This document shows, in pieces, positions 21,306-30,656 of a stretch of 64,000 bases of DNA. Source of the stretch: Spizellomyces sp. 'palustris' (taxonomy: Eukaryota; Chytridiomycota; Chytridiomycetes; Spizellomycetales; Spizellomycetaceae); contig QEAR01000024.1 of NCBI GenBank assembly GCA_006535965.1, forward strand, positions 1 through 64,000, given 5' to 3'. Below the pieces are notes generated by a model. It did not search any database, was not told the DNA's origin, and saw only the letters and a program-made list of their open reading frames with translations. Position numbers and translations under genes: made by a program. Each line of letters begins with the position of its first letter. The first letter of the stretch is position 1.

Positions 21306-23120
21306 ATGGTATCAAAGTTCGAATCAGGAGACAGTTCCGATGAAGGAACTTCCATCGCCAGGGAAGACGAAGTGGATGGTACATATTGTAATCGAATCAA
21401 GCGACCATTAACGTATATGGTGAATTAACATTCAAAGATCTCAATGGATACAGACGATAACGATGATGCCACCGATTTCAAGATTAGTGAAGAGCTGTTG
21501 AAAAAGGAACGAGAATACATGTAAGCATGAAACCTTCAGATACACGAGGGGATAGACGATCAAGGATTAAATAAAACATTTTTCAGTCGACTGAACAGAG
21601 AAATACAGTCGAAGTCGGCCAAGATCGTTAGAGCTGTTGAGGACGTTGTGGTAAGCCAAACTCTGCGCTGGGTGTGGCGACTGGTCATGAAACGCTTCCT
21701 GCTTGTAGAGAGAGGGAAGGGAGACATTGGTCCGGCCTGTGACAGCACCATGCGTAAGCCGTGCGGCGGAGGACACCATAGGGTAAGAGCTAAAGACATT
21801 CACATTATCATTGTGTTTTATGTGGTGTGCCCCGCTGAGGCTAGGTCGATTCCCAGGCCAGCTGCAGGAAAGACAACAAGACGAGCTCCAACTGGGCGCA
21901 CTGTTACTGCAGGGGGGTCGAAGCGGAAGGTATGCTGCCCATGCACACTCTTCGGCGGTATGTTTCTCATTCGCAATGCCTTTCAGGAGGGAACCCAACC
22001 CGTCGCAAGTCTGAGCAAATCTTCACAGTATGTGCAATGGTAGCCTACTTGCTTTTGGAATGCACCTAACTGGTCTTCAGTCAAAAGGAGGCAGCGCAAT
22101 CGTCAACTCCACTTTCTCGCAACGATTCTGCCGATATGCCGGAGCAAGCAGTCGAATCACAATCCTTGAGCGGGTTGCCCCCAGATGTAACCGAGGAAGC
22201 CATTGGGTCAGAAATCGCCAACCGTATTCTAAAAGCGAGACTGCAAATGATACAGCAGGACATGGACAGATTGATTTCCGAGCATGAGACCAAGGTAAAT
22301 TTGCTACATATTGTTTTCTGGCAACGCCGTCCATTGACGTGTCATCCAAGAATGAAATGATATCCTCTTTAGACCAACGTCTGAAGTTAGCGGATACTGA
22401 GAATTCCAAGCTTTCGAAAGGGTTCCAATCTCTTCAAGCCCAGGTTGACAAATATAAAAAGCAGAATGAAGAGCTCAAAAAACGAACGGAGAGTGCAGAG
22501 GGGGAAGCTGCTACCTTGAAAAAGGTGCGACCAAATGCACGGTGACGAAAAGTACAATTCAGTTTTCCTTACTCCAAATGGATTCAGGACATGGAGGCAA
22601 AGGCTCGTGCCCAACGGCAGTCGGAAACCGAAGGAAATGCCAAAGATGTTAGGTAGCTAAATACTTGGTCTCTCGATTGACTGATACACCTTTGAACAAC
22701 TCTACACCTTGCAAAAAGGCTGAATCGAGCCTTAGATGAGATCGAGCGACACAAACAGGCAGCAGCAAGAACAGCTGCCGATACCAAAGTTGGTAGATAA
22801 CGACATTACGCTTCTGCTAAACCAGAGGTATTGATTGGGCGTGTTACTAGGAAAAACTGGAAGAATCCAAACGCGTGAACGAGAAGCTCTTGGCTGACTT
22901 GCGGAGAGTGCAAAAGCAAAAGGGTGAACTGTTAACTGCGTTTCGCAAACAGGCTCAGTTGATAGATGTGCTTAAGCGGCAGAAGGTGGGTCTGCTTGTT
23001 TTTTGGGTCTCCTTCGTTGTGCCTTGCTGAATTGGGACGACACAGATGCACATGGAAGCCGCCAAGCTTTTGGACTTCACCGAAGAAGAGTTTGTTAGAG
23101 CACTGAACTGGGAAGTGTAG
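21306..23120 (+). CDS. TEX9-like coiled-coil protein (centriole/cilium associated)
   Basis: Testis-expressed 9 family; in animals these coiled-coil proteins are linked to centriolar satellites and cilia. The start exon begins MVSKFESGDSSDEGTS. Small exons follow: an acidic stretch ending EELLKKEREYI, RLNREIQSKSAKIVRAVEDV, a basic Arg/Thr linker near 21840-21925, then long heptad-rich exons (RLKLADTENSKLSKGFQSLQ, NRALDEIERHKQAAARTAAD, ADLRRVQKQKGELLTAFRKQ). The diagnostic end is AQLIDVLKRQK, HMEAAKLLDFTEEEFVRALN and a stop after WEV, as in animal TEX9. About ten introns. Exon 1 to 2 phase works only if the donor is GTGGAT, so the N terminus is uncertain. An alternative start is the ATG at 21447. 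Confidence 0.82.
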
Positions 23121-23344
23121 TTGCCTGTAAAAGTGTACATAGACATCCGAGTGATCTAGAAGTATTCTTTAGCGGGTCTCTGAATGCCTTTCCCGCATAG
23201 AGCACACAATTGTGCGCGCCACAGGATTCGCCGTTGAGCGTAAGCAGTGCCAAGCGATCCGCTTGTCGTTCTCGTGCTCAAGGGTTGTTCACAAAATCCA
23301 GCTCATGGGCATGAGGCCGGAGGCGCCCCCCTGGATTGCGTTAT

Positions 23345-23379
23345 GCGACGCGACACGACGCGACACGACACGACGCAGG
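23345..23379. repeat. Short CGACG/CGACAC simple repeat
   Basis: About 35 bases built from repeated CGACRC-like units, 115 bases before the DGAT2 start. It contains two ACGCGA-like cores. It may be a microsatellite or a cluster of MCB-type sites. Confidence 0.5.
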
Positions 23380-23494
23380 CAAGCAAAGCAGAAAGCGCAG
23401 CAACTATTCCCGCAAAATGTGACTGGCAAAGCGCTTTATTCAGTCGCCTTTCACCCAACTTTCCCTGGAGTCGCCATCTTGATTCACAATTTCA

Positions 23495-24819
23495 ATGTTT
23501 CATAAACATATCATCCAACTCATTGCCGTCCTCATTCCCGTCCTTGTCCTGACGATGGGACCGATTGTCGTATTGACCCTGTCCTTGTCGACCTCCTTAT
23601 TTGGGTACTTGGACGCTATGGCTCCGCTAAAACAAATGAGACCCAGTAATGATTCATTTATATGTATTTAGTCCAGTGCTTCTCGTTTATGTTGCATGGT
23701 ACGCTTTATTTGATCGCGATCCGTGGAAAGGCGGAGGAAACAGAGTCAACGACGTTCTAAAGAACAGGCTGTATTTGCCAGAGCATATTCGGTAGGGGTT
23801 CACCGAGTTAACTGTGAGGCGCGAGTGCATCAACGGCTAATGCCTTGAATGCCAGCGACTATTTCCCGCAAGAGTTGCACAAAGAAGCGGACTTAGATCC
23901 AGAAAACGGGCCCTATCTGATGGGTTTGCATCCCCATGGCATTATCTGTAAGGGTGGTTGGCCGCTAATCAGCTCTTGGAATGGGTACCGTTAACTAACC
24001 AATCTCCAGGCTACAGTCATTTTGTAAACGTTCTCACGGATGTCACCGGATTCAAATCTCTCTTTCCATCCATCGACCGCCGTATTGCAACGCTCAATAT
24101 CATCTTCCTCTTTCCGTTCATTCGAGAGCTCGCATTGATTCATGGTCTTATTAGCGTTGAAAAGAGTTCGATCAAGTACTGGCTGAGTAGGGGTAGAAAT
24201 AAGGCTGTTGGAGTTGTAATTGGCGGGGCAGCCGAGAGCTTGGAGTGTTTTGAGGGAACCAATAGGATTGTCTTGAAGAAAAGGAAGGGTTTCTTTAAGG
24301 TTGCTTTGGAAACCGGGTAAGATTACGTTGCAGCTCTTCTAGGATTCATTGCCCTAACCAGCGAACAGAGCAACCCTCGTTCCCATATATAGCTTTGGGG
24401 AAACATCCCTATGGAATCAAATGAGCCACCCTGTGCTCTACAAGCTTCAAAAAGCACTCCTGCGACTATGCGGTTTCACCATACCTCTGGCTTACGGACG
24501 ATGGTATACATTGATTCCGCGACGACAGCGTGTTGTCACCGTTGGTACGTTGCAGCGGTTCTAATGACGGGTACCCCCGCTGATAGATTGCCTATGATAT
24601 ATGCAGTGGGAAAACCGATTCCTGTTACTAAAACGGAAAACCCAACCTCGACTCAAATCGACGAACTGCAAGCACAATACATTCAAGCTCTGCAGAACCT
24701 TTATGACAGATATAAGGATGAGTACGACAAGGTAGGGACGCCTATGATCAACCTCTATCTCGTTGCACAACCTCACGTTGCTACAGGATCGGAAAGAGGA
24801 CTTGAAGATTGTAGGATGA
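23495..24819 (+). CDS. Diacylglycerol acyltransferase, DGAT2 family
   Basis: ER/lipid-droplet enzyme that makes triacylglycerol from diacylglycerol and acyl-CoA. The N terminus has a hydrophobic hairpin (QLIAVLIPVLVLTMGPIVVL and following). Then come the YFPQELHKEADLDPENGPYL block, the catalytic HPHG in LMGLHPHGII, GGAAESLE, and RKGFFKVALETGATLVPIYS with FGE. The last intron (24733-24786) is inferred so the protein ends DRKEDLKIVG, like other DGAT2 C termini; without it the frame reads a poorly conserved tail to 24827. Five introns in all, near 23618, 23793, 23951, 24319 and 24546. Mono- versus di-acylglycerol preference cannot be told from sequence. Confidence 0.93.
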
Positions 24820-25116
24820 ATCAATGAATTTGAGCAAATTTCATGTATCTAAGTATGAGGAAAGGCCGAGGAACAGTAGTAATCAAAGGCGCAAACAGGA
24901 GACGAGAACGTAGTGGCAGCAATCGCGGCTGACAATGAATTAGCGTACTGCGATATGTTTAATTGCTCTTGGCCATTCTAGACTTATTTATGTACTTTTT
25001 CAGACTTTCATTGCTGATAATAACCATTTGCACCATGTACGATCCTAAGCTGTGATAAAAGTGCAATTCGGACGATGTTATTCAATTCAGTGACGTCTCG
25101 CTGCTTACTCAATCGG

Positions 25117-25124
25117 ATCACGTG
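25117..25124. promoter_or_regulatory. ATCACGTG E-box upstream of UTP23
   Basis: It lies about 87 bases before the UTP23 ATG in the 390-base gap after DGAT2. It is the same RTCACGTG motif seen near RPS11 and bS15m. Nothing else is evident between 24820 and 25210. Confidence 0.35.
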
Positions 25125-25210
25125 TTTGTCAATATTACCTTTTACGAACAAAGATCGGAATTGTTTTTGGCGAGTTTCTTGAGCTTTGGCGATTTCAAGT
25201 GCTGGGAAGG

Positions 25211-26387
25211 ATGAAGGTCAAGCGTCAAAAGACGAACAAACGTCATATAAGCGTTTACGGCCATTCCTTTGGGTTTAGGGAGCCGTATCAAGTATTGGGT
25301 AAGGCTCTCATTTGCCGGGAACGAACGACAGAGAAATTGAATTGACAGAGTGCTGTTTACAGTGGATGGAAACTTTATAGCTGTTGCACTTCACATGCGA
25401 ACCGATGTTAGGGATGCATTGCCCAAAGTGCTAACCGGTACCGCGAAGCCGAGTAAGTTGATTAGAGAGAGCTTGAAGAAAACACATTGTGCAAGTTGTT
25501 TGGACACCTGCTCACTGTTAGCTTTTTGTAGTGACAACCTCGTGTGTTCAAGCCGAACTGCGAGCGCTCGGCTCGGATTTCACTGGTGCTTCCCTAAATG
25601 CTAAGCGTTTCGAGCGTCGTCGGTGCGCACACACCCATTCCCCCGTTCCCGCTGCCGAATGTATACGACAAATCATTGGAGAGTCCAACCAGCACAACTA
25701 CTGTGTTGCCACACAAGATCAGGCATTACGAAGCGACCTAAGAAAAATACCTGGCACGCCGCTGATATATATAAATAAAAGCGTTGTCATACTCGAGCCG
25801 CCGAGTACGGCTACCATGGCGAAAATACAGGAGGTAATGGTGTACGGTCCTTGATCATCCTAGGAATGTCACTGAAAGACTTTCATGAAAAGATGGAGAT
25901 TGCAAAAACCCTCCCTCAGTCTTTCGAGGTCTCTATTCTGAACAAACCGGAGCCACTTGCGCCTGAACCACCAAATCGTAAGAAAAAGGCAAAGGGTCCC
26001 AATCCGCTTTCTATCAAAAAGAAACGAACGGACGTGGAAGCAGCAGGTTCGAAGAAGGCAAAGAAGAAGAAGAAGGAGAAGAAGTCTATCGAATTGGAGG
26101 AAGACTGCGGGCAGGGGGATACCGGAACTTCTGTTTCGCTGGGCGAGACAGCATCTGAAAAACCTAACAAGCTGAGGGAGGATGGACCAGGTGGTCCATC
26201 AGTAATCGAGGTTAAGCCTCCTCAGGTCGCTCAAGAGGCGCTCTCCACGTTGACGAAAAAGAGGGCACGTCCTTTAGAGGACAACGATGAAGCACTTGAG
26301 GGAGAGAAGACAGTAGATGGCGAAACAGGAGAGAAAAAGAAAGAGAAGCGAAAACGGCGAAAGAAGACCAAATCCGAAGATTCTTAG
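25211..26387 (+). CDS. UTP23: rRNA-processing factor Utp23 (PIN-like domain)
   Basis: Small-subunit processome factor needed for early pre-18S cleavage and snR30/U17 release. The protein starts MKVKRQKTNKRHISVYGHSF and has the family block FGFREPYQVLVDGNF spanning the first intron. Later exons carry a Cys/His zinc motif (FERRRCAHTHSPVPAAECI) and the CVATQDQALRSDLRKIPGTP strand, with VILEPPS. The tail is Lys-rich and holds the signature KGPNPLSIKKK, ending RRKKTKSEDS. Like fungal Utp23 the PIN acidic residues are reduced, so catalytic activity is doubtful. The intron around 25833-25890 is certain in existence but its acceptor is not; an acceptor just before 25893 keeps phase. Confidence 0.9.
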
Positions 26388-26571
26388 GGGCTGATCGGCA
26401 GAGATATTTTTGGCTTAATGTTATTTTATTCCTGTTATCATTATCTTTGCTGTATACAATATGTGAATAGGTGCATGGTGTCCATCAAATTGTCTCAATT
26501 TGGCAAGCATTGTCAAAGGATGATGAAGTTGTAGCGATCACCCGCAGACACAACCATTTCAATGCAGTATC

Positions 26572-29500
26572 CTACCTCCCATGACTTGCTCGACCTGAGT
26601 ATATATATTGGGCATTTGAAACTCTGGCCTGTGTTGATACCCGTAGAGGGAGCTGCCTCATGGGACGATTTTTGAGCCGTTGCATCTCTTGCTGGATTTC
26701 ACGAATTGTTGGATCGAGCACGGCGCGGTTGGGTAGCTGGGGTGGGATGAAAATGGGAGGGGGGCGTCGAGTTTCCAATGTGTGCCTTTTGTTTAAGTAC
26801 GATCCCGGCCGCGCATCAGGTCCTGGGTACCACATGATATTGGGTTGAGGAACTGCAAACGGGTACGGCTGAATGTTGGAGGTGACCAGGCGTGATCCAG
26901 GTGGCCAAGCGGAATGTTGGAGGTAACCGGGGTTCGCCGGCGGGGTCCAATTCTTCGCATCTACATGTGCCCAACGAGGAACTGGTGGGATCCATCCTAG
27001 ACCAACCGCCGGGTAAGGCCCAGGTGCTGTTTGGGGTGCCCCAAGGTGCATATTTGGATTGGTGTGTGGAGTGGATATGTTGACATTTGGATTCACGACC
27101 ATACCAGTATGCATGTTCAATATGGGGCGACGCGGGTTGTCTTGTACAGGTTTACTATAGTTCATAGTAGCCATTGCTCCCATGCCCATGATACTATTTG
27201 GCTGGCTGAGAATATGTTGACTCTGAATGTTGCCGTCCGGATCGGTAAAAAGTGAAGAAGTCTGGCTCATTCCGGAATAGAATCCTGGGTCATCCCCAAG
27301 GTCTGGAAGGTCGTTCAGATAGTCACCATGCATTTCTTGCCAAGATAGTGCGGAAAATGAGGGGTTTCGGTGAAATCTGGGCGACTCCGCCGGTGTTGGA
27401 ACATCTTTGAAAACTAGATCGTGCTGCTTGAACATAACTTGTGGGTTCATATTCCTTGGTTCAAACCCTGGTGGAGGTGCAACTCTTTCATTCCAACACT
27501 GATTGTAGGGTTCGCTCAAGTCTTCGATATTCCTAACAATCGACTCGGCAGCCGGTGCCATCATTTGAAGCCCTTTTGGCTGCTCAGATGTTGAAGAAGG
27601 AAGAAAGCTTGCTTTTTCTTTCCGTTGAATATCCATGGTAGTCAATGTAGGCGGCTTTTTTGGGGACGTATCCAAGCTTTGGTGCACCTGAGCTTCTGTA
27701 ACTTGGTCAGATAGCGTACGAGAGGAAGCACCGTGAAGTAATGTTTGTGAGGGCGTGCGGTATTCGTCAAAGGTGTAGCCCGAGATCGTGGTGCGCGAAT
27801 GATCTTCCTCTTGGGAGATCAAAGGATAAGCGTATGGTCCAACTTCCGGGCTCCTGACTGGTGGCTTTTGCGGTTTGGAGAATGACTCGCCAACCACCGG
27901 ATTTTTCGTCGATGAAGGCGGCACGGGTTCATCCGAGCTGGTGCCATTTCGCAATGGCGGGTCTCGCTTAAAGTCGCTTTTAACGCCTTGGTCTTTGAAA
28001 TGGTGAGCAAGATGGTAGTTCGATGGCCCTGCTTCGCTTAATCCAAGATGGTGGTTAGAGGGTTGGCCATCAAGATCGATACCCGAGTCCAATGGCACAA
28101 CCATTGTGGGAACAACGTCACGTTCAGATGAACTGCTTTTCGACATCTGGAGCATGCGACTTTGCTCCATTTCCACATGGACCTCAATATCGCATGCCGT
28201 GACAGTTGCTTCCATCTTTGCTTTGCCCTTGTCTTTTCTTTTGCTAGGAATCTTCACTTTCGGTCCCTCCTCCAACAGATGAAACTCGCTTAACGTCATA
28301 GCCTTGTTTCTTTGTTGCTGCTTGTCCTTGTTGCGTCGTTTCCCTTTCAGAATCTTACTGGACTCGTCCTCCTGATTTTTTTTAGGTGGAATCAGAATAG
28401 CATCCTCCAACTTCACGTCATACGCCGACCGAGACTTTTTTTCGAGTTTTGCCGCTCGTTTAGCTAGTCGCTTTTTTCGGTGTTCTTCTCTGCGGTTTCG
28501 CTGCTCATCATTATATTCAAGTAATTCAGGCGTATCAAATAAACCACTTTCGTCATGCTCCATCTCTTCAGTTGTATCCGTCTCAGACAACTCAGATGAC
28601 GGTTCGGTAGCGAAATAATCGCCCTCCTTGGCCGCATTTGGGGTCGCGGACGTCTTCAATACTGTAGCGTCACTTTTTAAAATTAACTTTGGGTCGTTCA
28701 CATGCCCTTCGTTGCCGCCAGTCTCGCCAGCGACGTCCATTCGAGCATCGCCGGCAAAGTAAACGGGGCCATTGCTAGACTGCTGTTCTTCATCAGGTGC
28801 AGCGTTCGATAGCTCCATGTTCTTATTCCCGTTAAGATTGATGTTGTCCGCAAGCGCTTGGGTGATGGAACTTTGTCGTCTACTGCGGGCGAGTCTAGAT
28901 GCGCTTCGTGAGATGGCCCGGCTCTTCTTACCTGGAGTTCGACTTCGACCATTCGCCGCTGTCTGTTGCCCTGCTGCATAGAGGATGTTCTTACTAAAAG
29001 TTTTCCGGATTTCCCCACTGCCAGTAACATCATCGTAACGAACAATGAGACCATCACAACCGGGGCTGGGGCAGTCTTGGCCCATTAGATAGTTTCCTGA
29101 CACCCCATACAGCCGTTTCTCAATACGCCGCCAACAACTCTTATGATAATATAGTACGCAGTTTTGAGTTGCATTGCAAGTGACACGAGCGCAGAGTGGC
29201 CCGTCCTTGCCCCAATAGATATTTCTCTTAACACACTGGTCATGTTGGCATGCCTGGTTTGGTTCAGGACGGTTCTTTGCAATTTGAAGTTCCTTCTCCA
29301 GCAAAGCCTTCAGAGTAGCCGGGACTGACTCGCTTATTACCGTTTTAGTTACGTCCGGAAACAACACTTGATAATGCACAGGTAGTTTTGAGCATACAGT
29401 CAAGCCCTCCTCAAGAACGTTCTCAGCTTCGTCGCTATACTTATCATATCGATTCAATGCTTTTCCAAAGCTCCAGTAGACAAACGGGAGCTCCTGTGCG

Positions 29501-30213
29501 GCAGAATTCTTTAATGAGCGCAACGTGTCAAGAATTTCTGGGCCTCGTTTATCATCATCTAGCATAATCAGCACATATGCATGAAGGTAACGAAGAAGAC
29601 TTAAAGAGTACGTGTAGTTCACTGTAGGTTCAATAGTTCTCTCTGTCCATTCTTTGACCGCAGTGGCAAAGCACAAAGAAGACATGGTCCACTTGGCTTG
29701 ATGAAAAGCAACCATCGCATTTGTAACGCTTTCGGCAATAGGATCAATATGCTGCTCCTGAGCGGCCTTTCGCCGCGCCTCACGTCGCTTTGCTCGCTCC
29801 TGTCTAAGTTTCTGATGTCTTTCTTCCTCTTTCTGCCGAAGGTACTTTTCTCGCTCATCGCGATTCTCCTCTATCTCTTGGCTGAGTTTCTTCTGGTCTT
29901 TTTTCAAGGAGCGCTGAGCAGAGAGGGCTCTCATATAGTCCGTTTCTTCGGACTTGGTTAACACGGATTTTGGCATAGTCCAAAGGGAACTGGCCCCATC
30001 TCCGGAAGCGTCATCAGATTCACTGTCGTCGACAAGACTTGGAGGACCGTCTGAGCATTCATCTTCGCCATCGTCATATTCATCCTGATCTGTGAGATTG
30101 GGCATATCCTGCAAATCAGGCTCGGATCCGGACATCACCGTTTCACGAAGCGGATCCTCATCAGTTTCCCAGTCCGTCTCTGGAACAGATATACCACCCT
30201 CATCGGAGGACAT
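26572..30213 (-). CDS. Large TTC3/DZIP3-like protein with Cys/His zinc cluster, intronless
   Basis: A single open frame of 1213 codons with no intron. Residues 1-85 are acidic and disordered; about 100-150 form a Lys/Glu/Arg-rich coiled coil; 160-310 are helical and TPR-like (LSLLRYLHAYVLIML, FVYWSFGKALNRYDKYSDEA). Residues about 322-388 hold a Cys/His cluster: CQHDQC, CARVTCNATQNC, YYHKSCWRRIE and CPSPGCDG. That pattern resembles the zinc region shared by animal TTC3 and DZIP3 E3 ligases. No C-terminal RING is visible; the last 700 residues are low-complexity, Ser/Pro/Asn-rich with a second basic coiled coil near 570-600. Ubiquitin-ligase function is therefore not supported. It is convergent with UTP23 (184-base gap). 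Confidence 0.8.
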   Translation of the reverse strand: MSSDEGGISVPETDWETDEDPLRETVMSGSEPDLQDMPNLTDQDEYDDGEDECSDGPPSLVDDSESDDASGDGASSLWTMPKSVLTKSEETDYMRALSAQRSLKKDQKKLSQEIEENRDEREKYLRQKEEERHQKLRQERAKRREARRKAAQEQHIDPIAESVTNAMVAFHQAKWTMSSLCFATAVKEWTERTIEPTVNYTYSLSLLRYLHAYVLIMLDDDKRGPEILDTLRSLKNSAAQELPFVYWSFGKALNRYDKYSDEAENVLEEGLTVCSKLPVHYQVLFPDVTKTVISESVPATLKALLEKELQIAKNRPEPNQACQHDQCVKRNIYWGKDGPLCARVTCNATQNCVLYYHKSCWRRIEKRLYGVSGNYLMGQDCPSPGCDGLIVRYDDVTGSGEIRKTFSKNILYAAGQQTAANGRSRTPGKKSRAISRSASRLARSRRQSSITQALADNINLNGNKNMELSNAAPDEEQQSSNGPVYFAGDARMDVAGETGGNEGHVNDPKLILKSDATVLKTSATPNAAKEGDYFATEPSSELSETDTTEEMEHDESGLFDTPELLEYNDEQRNRREEHRKKRLAKRAAKLEKKSRSAYDVKLEDAILIPPKKNQEDESSKILKGKRRNKDKQQQRNKAMTLSEFHLLEEGPKVKIPSKRKDKGKAKMEATVTACDIEVHVEMEQSRMLQMSKSSSSERDVVPTMVVPLDSGIDLDGQPSNHHLGLSEAGPSNYHLAHHFKDQGVKSDFKRDPPLRNGTSSDEPVPPSSTKNPVVGESFSKPQKPPVRSPEVGPYAYPLISQEEDHSRTTISGYTFDEYRTPSQTLLHGASSRTLSDQVTEAQVHQSLDTSPKKPPTLTTMDIQRKEKASFLPSSTSEQPKGLQMMAPAAESIVRNIEDLSEPYNQCWNERVAPPPGFEPRNMNPQVMFKQHDLVFKDVPTPAESPRFHRNPSFSALSWQEMHGDYLNDLPDLGDDPGFYSGMSQTSSLFTDPDGNIQSQHILSQPNSIMGMGAMATMNYSKPVQDNPRRPILNMHTGMVVNPNVNISTPHTNPNMHLGAPQTAPGPYPAVGLGWIPPVPRWAHVDAKNWTPPANPGYLQHSAWPPGSRLVTSNIQPYPFAVPQPNIMWYPGPDARPGSYLNKRHTLETRRPPPIFIPPQLPNRAVLDPTIREIQQEMQRLKNRPMRQLPLRVSTQARVSNAQYIYSGRASHGR

Positions 30214-30656
30214 TCTGTTTGCAGCTGCAAACCGCCAATGACCTGTACATGACGTTTAATCACAGATCAAATCCGTTGAATGCTCATAATTGGCTTACCG
30301 CGTATCCTAAGAACCTATCCAATTGGTGAGCCGGTCGAAAATGAGAAGATCTTACATCTCAAGTTAAATGGCGCTAAAATGAAATCAAGAATGCTTTCCC
30401 AATACCTTTAAAGCTGAGCGGAGTGCGAGCGCGTGCACGTTCTTGATGCGAGGTGAACCGATAAAGCTGGAAGTCGCTGAACACGTCGCGATCGAGGCTT
30501 ACGTAATTGCTGATTTATCGTACCCAGCCACGAGATGAATGCAGGCATCTATAGCGTTACATCCATGCGCTGTATTAAATACATTAAAGGTAACAGAATT
30601 GCCACATCTATTATACATTGAAAAGCCCTTTCCTTCTTTAATGAAATGTATCAACC
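30214..30656. other. Intergenic region between TTC3-like gene and TTC27
   Basis: About 440 bases without a gene. A CCAAT element near 30319 and splice-donor-like sequence on the minus strand (around 30290-30350) may belong to the promoter or a 5'-UTR intron of the TTC3-like gene. Nothing else is seen. Confidence 0.4.
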
